A stretch of DNA of 64,000 bases from Pseudomonadota bacterium (GTDB lineage Bacteria > Desulfobacterota > Desulfobulbia > Desulfobulbales > SURF-16), in assembly GCA_018816555.1 (NCBI GenBank), contig JAHIVT010000039.1, positions 1 through 64,000 of the forward strand, written 5' to 3'. Positions 15,397 through 25,814 of this stretch are shown here, piece after piece. The notes beneath the pieces are model-generated. The model was not told the DNA's origin, searched no databases, and was given only the letters and a program-made list of their open reading frames with translations. How positions within the stretch are numbered: position 1 is the stretch's first letter; every line of letters starts with the position of its first letter. Position numbers and translations under genes: made by a program.

Positions 15397-18255
15397 ATGG
15401 GAAAAATCCGGGTATACGAGTTGGCGAAAGAAGCAGGTGTTGAAAGTAAGACTTTGACCGCACAACTCATTGAATTAGGCTACAATGTTCGAGCCTATAA
15501 CTCCACTCTTGAAGATGATATGGCTGAGGAAATCCGCACCAGACTTGGGTTTAAAAAAGTCGAGGTACAAGAAAAAAGAATTGAGAGCAAGGGTCGTACA
15601 ACGATTATTCGCAGGCGGACCCAAGCAGTTCCAGATGTAGCTGACGAAATCTCCGAACAGGAAGCTGCTGAGGGTTTTGTTCTGGAAACAAATATTGAAC
15701 CGGAAATTGAACTCAAACAGCAGCCGGCCGAGCCGATAGTGCCTGAGATTGCTTCGGTAATCGATGAAAAGGCAGTTCCGGAAGTGGCTGCGGGCTCGTT
15801 TGAGGACAAAGAGGTTGCTGATTCGACTGTTGTGGCTGAAGACAAGGAAGGGAAACATCCTGAGCCACCGTTCGAAGCGGAGCAGCCGGCTGCAGCTGTA
15901 GAGCAGATCCCGGAAAATATAGCGGAAACTCCACAAAGTGTAGAAGATGTTGTCACCGAAACGGCAGCTCCAGAAACGGGAAGTTCCGCAGAGCATGTAC
16001 CCCTGGAATCAATGTCGAAAGAGTCTGAGATAGCAAAAACAGCTGAGCAGATTCCTCAGGGAGAACCGGAACCGAAAAAAGAAGAAATAGCTCCATTGCC
16101 GAAACGGAAAAAGGGTTTGGCCAAGATCATCGGGCGCACGGAAATACCCCTTCCTGTTGAAGAAACCAAGCTTCGCGCCAAAAAGATTGAGAAGCCAAAA
16201 AAACCAAAAGTTGTCTTGCGCCCGGAAGTTGAAACTGTTGAAGTCGCTGATGAAGATGCCGGAAAAGGCAAAGGCAAAGCGAAGAAGGGCAAGCGCTTTG
16301 TGAAGTTCACTACGGAACCAGGCCTTGCCCGTTTCAAGAAAGGCGCCAAAAGGAAAGACGGTGTTGATGTGGATGTAGAAGAAATTGGTCAGCTTGGCGC
16401 ACGTATCGCCTCTGGGGTGCGCGTTATGCGTGGGCATAGGGGTGGCGGCCACAAGAAGAAGAAACGCGAAGAGGCCGAGCTGGTCAGCGAAACAAAAGCC
16501 ATTAAGAAGCGCATCAAGGTGCTGGAGACTATTTCCGTAGGCGACCTTGCCCATAGAATGGGGGTTAAGGCCAATGAGATTATCGCCAAACTCATCGGAC
16601 TCGGTATCATGGCCACGGTCAATCAGGCCCTTGATGTGGATACGGCAATGCTGGTGGCCAACGATTTCGGTTTTGAGGTGGAGCAGGGCGTGACTGAAGA
16701 ACAGTCCATCCTCAATCTTGAAGAGTCTGAAAGCGGCGGTATGGAGTTGCCTCGTCCTCCGGTTGTCACGGTTATGGGCCATGTTGATCACGGCAAGACA
16801 TCCATTCTTGACGCCATACGCAATACGGATGTCGCAGCCGGTGAGGCAGGCGGCATTACCCAGCATATTGGTGCCCATTATGTGCGCTCACTGAAGGGAG
16901 ATCTTGTCTTTCTTGACACGCCGGGCCATGCGGCGTTTACCGAAATGCGTTCCCGCGGTGCCCAAGTTACCGATGTGGTTGTGTTGGTGGTTGCCGCAGA
17001 CGACGGGGTCATGGATCAGACCAAGGAGGCAATCAACCATGCCAAGGCGGCGGGTGTTCCTATTCTTGTCGCCGTTAATAAGATAGATAAGCCTAATGCC
17101 GACCCGGCCAGGGTGAAGCGTGAGCTGGCTGAACTTAATCTGGTGCCGGAAGAGTGGGGCGGTGAGACAATTTATTGTGAAACATCTGCCAAACAGGGTA
17201 TGGGCATTGATGAGCTAGTGGAAAGCATCATCCTGCAAACCGAGATTCTGGAACTGAAGGCGGACCCGAAGCGGCGGGCCAAGGGCTGGGTAATTGAGGC
17301 CCAGCTTCACAAAGGTCGTGGTCCCGTTGCGACAGTACTTATTCAACATGGGACATTGCGGGTCGGTGATCATTTTGTCGCCGGAATTTATCACGGCAAG
17401 GTAAGGTCGCTGACGGATGACAAAGGGCGCAAGATCGATGAAGCCGGTCCGTCCATGCCGGTTGAAATACAGGGTTTGAGCGGTGTGCCCAAGGCCGGTG
17501 ACGAATTTGTGGTTGTGCCTGATGAGAAAATGGCACGAAGCGTCAGCAGCGATAGGCAGTTGAAGAGCCGTGAGTCGGAGCTTGGCAGCAGCACGAAGAT
17601 TTCCCTTGAAAATCTCTTTGAGAAGCTGCAGGAAGGTGAAATGAAAGAGCTGCGGGTTGTTCTCCGCGCTGATGTGCAGGGCACCCTGGAGGCCTTTGGC
17701 AAGGCTATTCAGGAGTTGAGCACGGATGCGATCAAGGTGAAGCTCCTGCATTCCGGCACCGGGACGATCATCGAATCGGACGTTCTGCTGGCCGCTGCTT
17801 CAGATGCCCTGATCATCGGCTTTAATGTCCGGCCGAGCGGCAAGGTAGCTGATCTGGCCAAATCCGAAAATGTTGATCTGCGTTTCTATGATGTTATTTA
17901 TCATGCCTTGGATGATATAAGGAAGGCGATGGTCGGCCTGCTTGAACCGACCTTTGAGGAAAAGGTCATTGGCAAGGTTGAAGTGAGAGAGACATTCCAT
18001 GTCCCCAAAATCGGCACAATTGCCGGCTGCTATGTCACGGATGGCAGGATCGAGCGCAATGCCCATGTGCGTCTTCTGCGGGATGGTATTGTTGTCTTTA
18101 CCGGCAGGATTTCATCCCTCAAGCGCTTCAAAGATGATGCAAAAGAAGTCCAGTCAGGTTATGAATGCGGTTTGGGCATCGAAAACTACAATGACATCAA
18201 GGTGGGCGACCAGCTTGAGGCTTTTATAATGGAGAAGACAGAGGCGGAGCTGTAA
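15397..18255 (+). CDS. infB: Translation initiation factor IF-2
   Basis: A 952-aa GTPase that places fMet-tRNA on the 30S subunit. Order: IF2-N domain at residues 1-52 ([19 protein letters not shown]), a ~300-residue charged and probably disordered linker rich in Glu, Pro and Lys, and a second IF2-N domain at about 370-420 ([19 protein letters not shown]). The G domain then has G1 GHVDHGKT near 460, DTPGH (G3) and NKID (G4), followed by the beta-barrel domains and the C-terminal fMet-binding domain. The G motifs are intact. Confidence 0.97.
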   Translation: MGKIRVYELAKEAGVESKTLTAQLIELGYNVRAYNSTLEDDMAEEIRTRLGFKKVEVQEKRIESKGRTTIIRRRTQAVPDVADEISEQEAAEGFVLETNIEPEIELKQQPAEPIVPEIASVIDEKAVPEVAAGSFEDKEVADSTVVAEDKEGKHPEPPFEAEQPAAAVEQIPENIAETPQSVEDVVTETAAPETGSSAEHVPLESMSKESEIAKTAEQIPQGEPEPKKEEIAPLPKRKKGLAKIIGRTEIPLPVEETKLRAKKIEKPKKPKVVLRPEVETVEVADEDAGKGKGKAKKGKRFVKFTTEPGLARFKKGAKRKDGVDVDVEEIGQLGARIASGVRVMRGHRGGGHKKKKREEAELVSETKAIKKRIKVLETISVGDLAHRMGVKANEIIAKLIGLGIMATVNQALDVDTAMLVANDFGFEVEQGVTEEQSILNLEESESGGMELPRPPVVTVMGHVDHGKTSILDAIRNTDVAAGEAGGITQHIGAHYVRSLKGDLVFLDTPGHAAFTEMRSRGAQVTDVVVLVVAADDGVMDQTKEAINHAKAAGVPILVAVNKIDKPNADPARVKRELAELNLVPEEWGGETIYCETSAKQGMGIDELVESIILQTEILELKADPKRRAKGWVIEAQLHKGRGPVATVLIQHGTLRVGDHFVAGIYHGKVRSLTDDKGRKIDEAGPSMPVEIQGLSGVPKAGDEFVVVPDEKMARSVSSDRQLKSRESELGSSTKISLENLFEKLQEGEMKELRVVLRADVQGTLEAFGKAIQELSTDAIKVKLLHSGTGTIIESDVLLAAASDALIIGFNVRPSGKVADLAKSENVDLRFYDVIYHALDDIRKAMVGLLEPTFEEKVIGKVEVRETFHVPKIGTIAGCYVTDGRIERNAHVRLLRDGIVVFTGRISSLKRFKDDAKEVQSGYECGLGIENYNDIKVGDQLEAFIMEKTEAEL

Positions 18256-18279
18256 AGCTTCCTCTGCAAGAGAAACACA

Positions 18280-18690
18280 ATGGTCGCAGCAAAGGATAGA
18301 TCGCGCTTCAAGTTGCCGGACGGGTTGGCTTCCACGCCCAAGAGGCGGCCCGTCAGGGTGGCGGATGCGATCAGAAATGAGTTGGCCAACCTGCTCCTCT
18401 TCAAAGTGAAAGATCCGGCTCTGCAGCATGTCACCCTTGTTCATGTTGAGATGAGCAATGATTTGAGCCGAGCCAAGATCTATTATGCCTGTGCTCCGGA
18501 AATGGCTGGCAAGGTCAGTTCGGGTTTGCAGAGGGCAAAAGGTTTTATGCGCAGCTATCTGGCCAAGGAACTGCGGTTGCGCTATGCCCCGGAATTAGTA
18601 TTTTTTTCTGACCCATCAATAGAGTATGATGATAAGATGCAAAAAATCTTTCAGGAGATAGCCAGCGAAAATGAACCAGGCTCTGTCTGA
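18280..18690 (+). CDS. rbfA: 30S ribosome-binding factor RbfA
   Basis: A 136-aa KH-fold protein that binds immature 30S subunits during 16S maturation and cold adaptation. It shows RPVRVADAIRNELANLL near the N terminus and the family pattern SRAKIYYACAPE...LQRAKGFMRSYLAKELRLRYAPELVFFSD. Its end overlaps the following DHH gene by 20 bases. Confidence 0.93.
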   Translation: MVAAKDRSRFKLPDGLASTPKRRPVRVADAIRNELANLLLFKVKDPALQHVTLVHVEMSNDLSRAKIYYACAPEMAGKVSSGLQRAKGFMRSYLAKELRLRYAPELVFFSDPSIEYDDKMQKIFQEIASENEPGSV

Positions 18691-19648
18691 AATAATTCCG
18701 GTTCTCCGTGAGGCCGGAAACGTACTCATTGCAACGCATGTTTTCCCTGACGCCGACGCGCTGGGAGCCCAGCTCGCCTTGGGGAATATTTTGCGGTCCA
18801 TGGGCAAGGGAGTGTATCTTTACTGCGAGGAACCGGCGCATTACATACTTGAGTTCCTGCCCGGCTCCGACAGACTGAACATCGGCCTGCCGGAAGTGGA
18901 TCAATTTGACTGCGGCGTGGCGCTCGATTGCGGAGATGACATGAGGCTGGGCAAGGTGAAGGATGATCTTCTCAATATTCATCCCTTTGTTGTTATAGAT
19001 CATCATACCGGCCATAAGAATTTCGGCGATATCCGCTGGGTTGACGCCGGCAAATCATCAACAGGCGAGATGGTGTACGAATTGGCCCAGGCCATGGGTG
19101 CTGATATTGACTATGACACAGCCTATTGTCTTTATTCCGCCATTGTATCGGATACCGGTTCATTCAAGTATGCGTCAACAACCGCCGATACACTCCGCAT
19201 TGCCGGAGATCTGATCGCAAAGGGTGTGAAGCCGGCCGAGATATCAGGCAAGATTTTTGATAATTTTACCCGGAACCGTTTACAGCTTCTCCAGGAAGTA
19301 CTGGCTACATTGGCGCTTTATGAGGATGAACAGCTGGCGGTTATTACGGTGAGCCGCGAAATGTATGAAAAAACCGGCACGACAGCCGCTGATACTGAGT
19401 TATTTATCAATTACCCCCGCTCTCTTGAAAGGGTGAAAGTTGCGGCTTTTATTAAAGAGGCCAAAGAATATATCGGCGTGAGTTTGCGTTCCAAAGGATT
19501 GTATGATGTATCGCAGGTTGCCAGAATGTTTGGCGGGGGTGGGCACCGGAATGCCGCCGGCTTTAAGTTGCGTGAAAAAGACTTAGCCGGAGTGCAGAAG
19601 GAGCTTCTGACGGAGTTGCATGCCCTGCTGTTGACCCCACAGAACTAG
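18671..19648 (+). CDS. nrnA: DHH/DHHA1 phosphoesterase, NrnA-like (oligoribonuclease / pAp phosphatase)
   Basis: A 325-aa cytoplasmic phosphoesterase. Metal-binding motifs run in order: ATHVFPDADALGAQLAL (residues about 21-37), the central DCGD, VVIDHHTG (about 98-105) and a C-terminal DHHA1 domain with the GGGGHRNAAGFKL substrate loop. NrnA-type enzymes degrade nano-RNA and pAp. The usual order rbfA-nrnA-truB is kept. The start overlaps rbfA and the stop abuts truB. Confidence 0.9.
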   Translation: MNQALSEIIPVLREAGNVLIATHVFPDADALGAQLALGNILRSMGKGVYLYCEEPAHYILEFLPGSDRLNIGLPEVDQFDCGVALDCGDDMRLGKVKDDLLNIHPFVVIDHHTGHKNFGDIRWVDAGKSSTGEMVYELAQAMGADIDYDTAYCLYSAIVSDTGSFKYASTTADTLRIAGDLIAKGVKPAEISGKIFDNFTRNRLQLLQEVLATLALYEDEQLAVITVSREMYEKTGTTAADTELFINYPRSLERVKVAAFIKEAKEYIGVSLRSKGLYDVSQVARMFGGGGHRNAAGFKLREKDLAGVQKELLTELHALLLTPQN

Positions 19649-20383
19649 ATGCAAGCTGTTCCACCGGGAGTTTTCCTGATTGATAAACCTGTTGGCCCTA
19701 CCTCCTTTAGAATGGTACAGTTGGTCAAACGGGCATTGCAGGTAAAGAAAGTGGGTCACTCCGGTACCCTTGATCCTTTTGCTTCCGGGCTGCTTGTCAT
19801 CTGTGCCGGCCGGCCGGCAACCAGGATCATTCCTCAGCTCATGGATGGCGAAAAGGAGTACACCGCCACCTTGAAGCTCGGGGTGGAGACTGACAGCCAG
19901 GATCTGACCGGGACGGTAATCGGCCAGCATGACATCATCGGTCTGAGCAAGACGAGGATTGATGACTGTGTGGCGTCGTTTGTCGGCGAACAGATTCAGC
20001 AGCCGCCGCAGTTCTCTGCTTTGAAACATCAGGGAAAGCCCCTGTATTATTATGCGCGGAAGGGCATAAAGGTGGAAAAGGAGCCGAGGCAGGTTTTTGT
20101 CAGGGAGATTGAAGTGCTTGACTGGCAGAATGATCTGCTGCGTATCCGGGTGGTATGCGGCAAGGGTACGTATGTCCGTACATTGGCGGCAGATATCGGC
20201 ACCGCCCTGGGCTGCGGCGCACATCTCGTCGAGCTGAGAAGATTGTGTAACGGTTGTTTTAACGTAAAGGATGCCCTGCCGGGTGATGCCCTGATGCAGG
20301 ATCGGCTGGCCGTTTTTGCACTTTTGTTGGAATATATGCTTCCTGTTGATGGTGTGATCGCAGGATGTTTGAATAACGTGTAA
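19649..20383 (+). CDS. truB: tRNA pseudouridine(55) synthase TruB
   Basis: A 244-aa enzyme that makes pseudouridine 55 in the T loop of tRNAs. It contains the catalytic-aspartate motif HSGTLDPFASGLL (Asp near residue 41), YTATLKLGVETDSQDLTG and the C-terminal RVVCGKGTYVRTLAADIG. It is shorter than the ~310-aa E. coli enzyme because the C-terminal PUA-like part is mostly missing. The start codon directly follows the nrnA stop. Confidence 0.94.
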   Translation: MQAVPPGVFLIDKPVGPTSFRMVQLVKRALQVKKVGHSGTLDPFASGLLVICAGRPATRIIPQLMDGEKEYTATLKLGVETDSQDLTGTVIGQHDIIGLSKTRIDDCVASFVGEQIQQPPQFSALKHQGKPLYYYARKGIKVEKEPRQVFVREIEVLDWQNDLLRIRVVCGKGTYVRTLAADIGTALGCGAHLVELRRLCNGCFNVKDALPGDALMQDRLAVFALLLEYMLPVDGVIAGCLNNV

Positions 20384-20429
20384 TATCTTAATGTAACGAA
20401 TGTCTATTATTTTGTAGGAGGATATAATC

Positions 20430-20699
20430 GTGTCGCTGGAACCTGTTCAGAAACAAGAAATTATTGAGAAATTTGCAACCCATAAAGATGATACCGGCTC
20501 GCCTGAGGTACAGGTCGCCCTGCTCAGCGCCCGGATTACCTATCTGACCGAACATTTTCAAACCCACAAGAAGGACCACCATTCACGCCGTGGTCTGTTG
20601 AAGCTTGTCGGTCAGAGAAGAAGGTTGCTGAACTACCTGAAAGGGAAAAATTTGGATAGATACCGTCAGGTCATCAAGGAACTCGGTATCCGCAAATAA
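20430..20699 (+). CDS. rpsO: 30S ribosomal protein S15
   Basis: An 89-aa protein matching S15 along its entire length: [26 protein letters not shown] and [22 protein letters not shown], the helices that bind 16S rRNA. It starts at GTG 20430 after TAGGAGG. It is followed by the structured region and terminator at 20736-20899, then pnp. Confidence 0.97.
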   Translation: MSLEPVQKQEIIEKFATHKDDTGSPEVQVALLSARITYLTEHFQTHKKDHHSRRGLLKLVGQRRRLLNYLKGKNLDRYRQVIKELGIRK

Positions 20700-20735
20700 G
20701 CTCTTTATTGGTGCAGACGATAAAAACAGACCCCA

Positions 20736-20899
20736 CAAAAGGCGCGAGAAATTTGCTTATCTCTCCGCGCCTTTCAGTGGAGAGTCCGCCGATGTGATGG
20801 CAATTTTTCGGAGCAATATCTTAAGCATCCGCCACATGGCAGGTGAGAGATATTGTCAATGGTCCAGGATTCCTATGAATCCTGGACTTTTATTATTTT
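20736..20899 (+). ncRNA. Structured RNA region between rpsO and pnp (3' UTR or small RNA)
   Basis: The 368-base gap between rpsO and pnp holds at least four potential helices in a row. They are AAAGGCGCG/CGCGCCTTT (20738-20775), TCCG...CGGA (about 20788-20813), CAATATCT/AGATATTG (about 20814-20858, enclosing a small GCC/GGC hairpin) and a long terminator stem at 20862-20887. I do not match it to a known riboswitch. It could be the rpsO 3' UTR, an RNase-processing site or an independent small RNA. Confidence 0.45.
20862..20899 (+). terminator. Strong intrinsic terminator before pnp
   Basis: A perfect 11-bp stem, GTCCAGGATTC (20862-20872) with GAATCCTGGAC (20877-20887), loop CTAT, followed by TTTTATTATTTT. 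It implies that pnp (start 21068) has its own promoter in the next 170 bases, or depends on read-through. Confidence 0.85.
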
Positions 20900-21067
20900 A
20901 AAAAGGGTTACGAATTAGGCCTGAGTGATGAAGCGCAGTGCAGGCGACTCGGAACAAGTTTACGCAGGCTATCTTTAGGGTGCCTTGCAGATTTTGGACT
21001 TGCGTTTCCGGGTGCTTAAATTGTTCTTTATTGTTCAGGCGTAGTTCGTAATCCGAAAGGTGAAAGA

Positions 21068-23161
21068 ATGTATAAAAAAGTTGAAGTAGAAATAGGTGGG
21101 CGCATATTATCCATTGAAACCGGGAAAATCGCCAAGCAGGCAAATGGCGCGGTTGTCGTAGCCTACGGGGAAAGCGTTGTTCTTGTCACGGCAACTGCCG
21201 CAAAAGAGCCGAAGGCTGATATTGATTTTTTCCCGCTCACCGTGGAATATCAGGAGCGCTTTTACGCAGTGGGGAGAATTCCCGGCAGTTACTTCCGCCG
21301 GGAAATCGGCCGTCCCACTGAGAAGGAAACATTGACCTGCCGTTTTATTGATCGGCCTTTGCGACCGCTGTTTGCCCCAGGTTACACCAATGAAACGCAG
21401 ATCATTGCCATGGTACTTTCGGCCGACAAGGAGAATGATCCTGATATTATGGCCATGGTAGGCGCCTCCGCCGCCTTGACCGTATCTGACATTCCCTTCC
21501 TCGGCCCGATTGCCGGGGTGCGGGTCGGCTATATTGATGGGGAGTACGTACTCAATCCCTCCAAGGAACAGCTGACCAAGTCCCGTATGGATCTGATCGT
21601 GGCCGGCAGTCGCAATGCGGTTGTCATGGTCGAGGGTGGTGCCGACAACCTTTCCGAGGAAGAGGTGCTGTCCGGTATTTATTTCGGTCATCAAGGTCTG
21701 CAGCCACTCCTTGACATTCAGGAGGCCCTGCGTCAGGAGGTTGGCCGTGAGTTGATCAAAGTGGAAGTACCTGTACTGGATGAGGCCCTGCAGAAGAAGG
21801 TCGCCGAGATCGCCACCGCCGGCATGCAGCAGGTGATTACCACCGCCGATAAACTGAAGCGAGGGGAACTCTATCAGGAACTGGAGAAACAGGTTCTTGC
21901 GGAACTGGAAAAGGACGAGGGCTTTGCCGGTCATCGTGCGGCCAAGGCACTCTTCCATGACCTGCAAAAAGTCATGATGCGTGACATGATCGTCAAGCAA
22001 GGCAAGCGTATTGACGGTCGCGGTTTTGCGGATATCCGGTCCATCACCAGCGAAATCGCCATCCTGCCGCGCGCCCATGGTTCCGCCCTGTTTACCCGCG
22101 GCGAAACCCAGGCCCTTGTTTCCACCACCCTGGGCAGCGGTGAGGATGAACAGAGGGTGGAGACCTTGGGGGGCATGGAAAATCTGCCCTTCATGCTCCA
22201 CTACAACTTTCCTCCCTTCTGTGTCGGCGAGGTCCGCTTCATGCGCGGACCCAGCAGAAGGGATATCGGTCATGGCGCCTTGGCCACCCGTGCCATCCAG
22301 GCGGTGTTGCCGGATGTGGGCAATTTTCCTTATACGATCCGCATTGTTTCCGATGTGATGGAGTCCAACGGCTCCTCCTCCATGGCCACGGTGTGCGGCG
22401 GCTGCCTTTCCCTGATGGATGCAGGCGTTCCCATCAAGAAGCCGGTTTCCGGCGTTGCCATGGGTTTGATCAAGGACGGGGAGACCATTGCCGTACTTTC
22501 CGACATTTTAGGTGATGAAGATCATCTCGGCGATATGGATTTCAAGGTGTGCGGCACAGCGGACGGCATCACCGCCCTGCAGATGGACATCAAGATTGAA
22601 GGGATATCCCGGGAGATCATGACCAAGGCCCTGGAGCAGGCCAAGGCCGGTCGCCTGCACATCCTGGAGAAGATGGCCGAGGCTATTCAGGCACCACGCG
22701 AGGAATTGCCCGAGCATGCGCCGAAAATTTTCAACATGCAAATCAATCCTGACAAGATCAGGGATCTTATCGGCCCCGGGGGTAAAATGATTAAGGCGAT
22801 TACCGCTGAATACGGCGTGAAGATCGATGTTGAAGATTCCGGTAAGGTGATGATTTTCGCCCCGGACGGTATTGTCGGCCAGCAGGTCTATGACCGGGTG
22901 CATGAGATCACGGCAGAGGTGGAGATCGGCAAGATCTACAAAGGCACAGTGCAGAAGATTGTTGATTTCGGCGCTTTTGTCGAGATTCTGCCCGGGACCG
23001 ACGGTCTGGTTCATATCTCTGAACTGGAAGACAAGAGAGTGGAGAAGGTGTCGGATATCCTGAAGGAAGGTGACGAGGTCATGGTCAAGGTTCTCAACGT
23101 GGACCAGCGGGGCAAGATCCGCCTCAGCCGCAAGGCCGCCATTGCCGAGCTTGCAGGTTAA
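21068..23161 (+). CDS. pnp: Polyribonucleotide nucleotidyltransferase (PNPase)
   Basis: A 697-aa 3'-5' phosphorolytic exoribonuclease. It has two RNase PH-like core domains (about 1-230 and 315-540, the second with the FMRGPSRRDIGHGALA catalytic segment), a KH domain (about 555-610; GPGGKMIKAI) and an S1 domain (about 620-690; GKIYKGTVQKIVDFGAFVEIL). It ends soon after S1, so it has no long C-terminal tail. Start at ATG 21068 after GAAAGGTGAAAG. Confidence 0.97.
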   Translation: MYKKVEVEIGGRILSIETGKIAKQANGAVVVAYGESVVLVTATAAKEPKADIDFFPLTVEYQERFYAVGRIPGSYFRREIGRPTEKETLTCRFIDRPLRPLFAPGYTNETQIIAMVLSADKENDPDIMAMVGASAALTVSDIPFLGPIAGVRVGYIDGEYVLNPSKEQLTKSRMDLIVAGSRNAVVMVEGGADNLSEEEVLSGIYFGHQGLQPLLDIQEALRQEVGRELIKVEVPVLDEALQKKVAEIATAGMQQVITTADKLKRGELYQELEKQVLAELEKDEGFAGHRAAKALFHDLQKVMMRDMIVKQGKRIDGRGFADIRSITSEIAILPRAHGSALFTRGETQALVSTTLGSGEDEQRVETLGGMENLPFMLHYNFPPFCVGEVRFMRGPSRRDIGHGALATRAIQAVLPDVGNFPYTIRIVSDVMESNGSSSMATVCGGCLSLMDAGVPIKKPVSGVAMGLIKDGETIAVLSDILGDEDHLGDMDFKVCGTADGITALQMDIKIEGISREIMTKALEQAKAGRLHILEKMAEAIQAPREELPEHAPKIFNMQINPDKIRDLIGPGGKMIKAITAEYGVKIDVEDSGKVMIFAPDGIVGQQVYDRVHEITAEVEIGKIYKGTVQKIVDFGAFVEILPGTDGLVHISELEDKRVEKVSDILKEGDEVMVKVLNVDQRGKIRLSRKAAIAELAG

Positions 23162-23176
23162 ATATCATTGCAGCCA

Positions 23177-24448
23177 ATGCAACATAAAACGGTTTTTGCC
23201 AATGGGGTACGTGTGGTCAGTGAGCATATACCCCATGCCAGGACGGTCTGTGTCGGTATTTGGGTGGATGTCGGGGCGCGGGATGAGCATGATCTGACCA
23301 ACGGCTGTTCCCACTTTGTCGAACATATGCTTTTTAAAGGCACCCCGAGCCGCTCTGCCAGTCAGATTGCCATGGAGCTCGATGTGCTTGGCGGTATGTC
23401 CAATGCTTTTACCAGCAAGGACGTCACCTGCTATTACGGCATGGTGCTCGACAGTCAGCTGCCCCGGCTGGTCGACCTGTTAGCCGATTTTTTCCTCAAT
23501 TCTCTCTTTGCCGATGAGGAGATAGAGCGGGAACGCCAGGTTATCATGCAGGAAATCAGCATGGTGGAAGACACCCCTGAAGAGCAGGTGCATGAGCTGT
23601 TTGAGGGGCTGCTCTGGGGCCATCACCCTTTGGGTAATACCATTCTTGGGCCGATGGAGGTTGTTTCCCGCATGGACCGGCAGAAACTGCTTGACCATGT
23701 GAAAACATTCTATACCCCTGACCGTATAGTTTTTGCCGCAGCGGGCAATGTGCAACATCAGGACTTCTGTGATCTTGTAGTCTCCTCCTTTGCATCTCTG
23801 CAGCAACAGGACGGTGAGCTGCGTAAACGCCGGGAACCCCATGAGTTGCCGTTGACCCGGAAGATATTCACCAAACCCCTGGAGCAGGTGCATGTGACAA
23901 TGGGCACCTATGGTATGCCCATCACCAGCGAAGAACGCTACCGGCTGATGCTGCTCAATATTCTGTTGGGCGGTAATATGAGTTCCAGGCTTTTTCAGGA
24001 GATACGGGAAAAGCGGGGGCTGGCCTATTCGGTGCATTCCTATCTTGACGCATACTCAGACAGCGGCTATCTGGGCATTTATCTGGGTGTTAATCCTGAT
24101 AACGTGAACAGGTCTCTGGCGGTCATCAGAGATGAACTCGACAAGTTGCGTCATGGCCCGGTAACGGATGCAGAGCTGGCCAATGCCAAGGATTATGCCT
24201 GCACCGGTCTTTTTCTTGCTGCCGATAATCTGGAGATGCGGATGACCAGAATCGCCAGAAATGAGCTCTATTTCGGGCGTGATGTTGATTTTGATGAGGT
24301 CGTGGCCGGTCTGACCCAGGTAACTGCTGCAGATGTCTGCCAGCTTGCCGGGAACCTTTTCGGCAGAGGAATGACCAGCGCGGTGCTTGGTCCCGTAGCC
24401 GATAAGGATGTAGAGTGGAATCTCCTTACCGGCCGAGCCGGCTCGTAG
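23177..24448 (+). CDS. M16 family zinc peptidase (processing-peptidase-like)
   Basis: A 423-aa inverzincin. The zinc motif HFVEH (HxxEH, about residues 46-50) is intact, with the downstream acidic region EEIERERQVIMQEISMVEDTPEEQVHE supplying the third ligand. The second half contains the EIREKRGLAYSVHSYLDAYSD motif of the non-catalytic domain. It lies 15 bases after pnp, the arrangement often seen in bacteria (pnp-M16 peptidase-dut). No signal peptide is visible, so it is probably cytoplasmic. The substrate is unknown. ATG 23177 is preferred over TTG 23168. Confidence 0.88.
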   Translation: MQHKTVFANGVRVVSEHIPHARTVCVGIWVDVGARDEHDLTNGCSHFVEHMLFKGTPSRSASQIAMELDVLGGMSNAFTSKDVTCYYGMVLDSQLPRLVDLLADFFLNSLFADEEIERERQVIMQEISMVEDTPEEQVHELFEGLLWGHHPLGNTILGPMEVVSRMDRQKLLDHVKTFYTPDRIVFAAAGNVQHQDFCDLVVSSFASLQQQDGELRKRREPHELPLTRKIFTKPLEQVHVTMGTYGMPITSEERYRLMLLNILLGGNMSSRLFQEIREKRGLAYSVHSYLDAYSDSGYLGIYLGVNPDNVNRSLAVIRDELDKLRHGPVTDAELANAKDYACTGLFLAADNLEMRMTRIARNELYFGRDVDFDEVVAGLTQVTAADVCQLAGNLFGRGMTSAVLGPVADKDVEWNLLTGRAGS

Positions 24449-24498
24449 CGGAGCCAGCCGGGGAGTAGCCGCATCGACACAGCGGAATAACCAGGATT

Positions 24499-24957
24499 AT
24501 GCAACAACAGATTACTCTTTCATTACGCTGGCTCGATCCCGAGCAAAGCGTTGATCTTCCTTTACCTGCCTATCACTCGGACTTGGCCGCCGGTATGGAT
24601 GTGGCCAGTGCGGTGCGCGAACCTTTGCACCTGGCACCGGGGGATATCTGCATGGTGCCCACGGGTTTTGCCGTGGCCATTCCGCCGGGATTTGAGCTGC
24701 AGGTGCGGCCCCGCAGCGGTCTTGCCATCAAGCATGGCATCACAGTGATTAACAGCCCAGGCACCATTGATGCGGATTACCGAGGAGAGGTGAAAGTGGG
24801 GCTGATCAATCTCGGCAGGAAAACATTTACCATCAACCGGGGGGACCGGATTGCCCAGCTGGTATTGGCTCCTGTCTGCCAAGCCCAGATTCTTGCGGTA
24901 GCGGCCTTGGACGAGACCGGGCGGGGCGATGGCGGATTCGGCCATTCCGGTATCTGA
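24499..24957 (+). CDS. dut: Deoxyuridine 5'-triphosphate nucleotidohydrolase (dUTPase)
   Basis: A 152-aa trimeric dUTPase that converts dUTP to dUMP and pyrophosphate. All five family motifs are visible: [46 protein letters not shown] and the C-terminal Gly-rich arm [11 protein letters not shown]. Located 50 bases after the M16 peptidase. Confidence 0.95.
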   Translation: MQQQITLSLRWLDPEQSVDLPLPAYHSDLAAGMDVASAVREPLHLAPGDICMVPTGFAVAIPPGFELQVRPRSGLAIKHGITVINSPGTIDADYRGEVKVGLINLGRKTFTINRGDRIAQLVLAPVCQAQILAVAALDETGRGDGGFGHSGI

Positions 24958-25013
24958 TTGCCCGGTCAACTGTTTGGTTGGACCGGCCCCGCAGATTCAG
25001 CAGGGAATGATTG

Positions 25014-25814
25014 ATGCAGTTTTGCGTACTTGGCAGCGGCAGTAAGGGCAATGCAACCTATGTTGCGTCCCAGGGCAGGGCCTTTCTCATTGACAACGGC
25101 TTCTCCGGGGTGGAGATAGAGAGAAGGCTTGCTGCCATCGGTGTGGAAACCTCCTCCCTGACTGCCATTCTGCTCACCCATGCGCACAGCGATCATATCA
25201 AAGGGGCTGCTGTTCTGGCCCGTAAATACAAGCTGCCCATCTATGCCAATAAAGGTACTCTTGATGTGGCTGCAAAAAGTCTCGGCGCTGTTCCTGCCAT
25301 TCACGAGTTTCACACCGGCATAAGCTTTGATCTCCATCATTTCCATATTCATCCCTTTGCCATCTGCCATGATTGTGCCGATCCCGTCGGCTTTGTCATT
25401 GAAAATGGCTTCTGCACACTTGGTTACTGCACAGACACCGGTATGGTGTCACGGCTGATCCAGCACCGTCTGGCAGGTTGCAACGGCTTGATTATCGAAT
25501 GCAACCATGATCCCGCCATGCTGAAAAACGGACCCTATCCTCTTTATCTGCAGCAGAGGGTTCGTTCCAACCAGGGGCATCTGGCCAATGAGGAGGCCGC
25601 TCGTTTTGTGGCCGATCTCCTGCATGACGGCCTTCAACATGTTGTCCTTGCCCATATCAGCGAAACCAATAATCATCCTGCCTTGGCCTATGATACGATT
25701 TCCGCCGTCTTGAAATCAGGGAAAGAGGCCTTGACCGGTATCTCTCTGGCATGGCAGGACAGGGCCGGTGAATTGATCACCCTGAAGGACTGTATCGGAC
25801 ATGGTGAAGATTAA
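25014..25814 (+). CDS. MBL-fold metallohydrolase, YycJ/WalJ-like
   Basis: A 266-aa metallo-beta-lactamase-fold protein. It opens with FCVLGSGSKGNATYVASQG and has the metal motif LTHAHSDHIKGA (HxHxDH, about residues 54-60), with further histidines in ICHDCADPVGF, CTDTG and HISETNNH. YycJ-type members are reported as DNA exonucleases, but the activity here is not shown. The start is ATG 25014 after CAGGGA; the preceding TTG is unlikely. It overlaps cbiR by 14 bases, so it is co-expressed with the cobamide genes. Confidence 0.85.
   Translation: MQFCVLGSGSKGNATYVASQGRAFLIDNGFSGVEIERRLAAIGVETSSLTAILLTHAHSDHIKGAAVLARKYKLPIYANKGTLDVAAKSLGAVPAIHEFHTGISFDLHHFHIHPFAICHDCADPVGFVIENGFCTLGYCTDTGMVSRLIQHRLAGCNGLIIECNHDPAMLKNGPYPLYLQQRVRSNQGHLANEEAARFVADLLHDGLQHVVLAHISETNNHPALAYDTISAVLKSGKEALTGISLAWQDRAGELITLKDCIGHGED

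Noticed and set aside
21107-22273. 388-codon minus-strand frame inside pnp
   Set aside because: Antisense shadow of the PNPase gene; the plus-strand protein is unambiguous.
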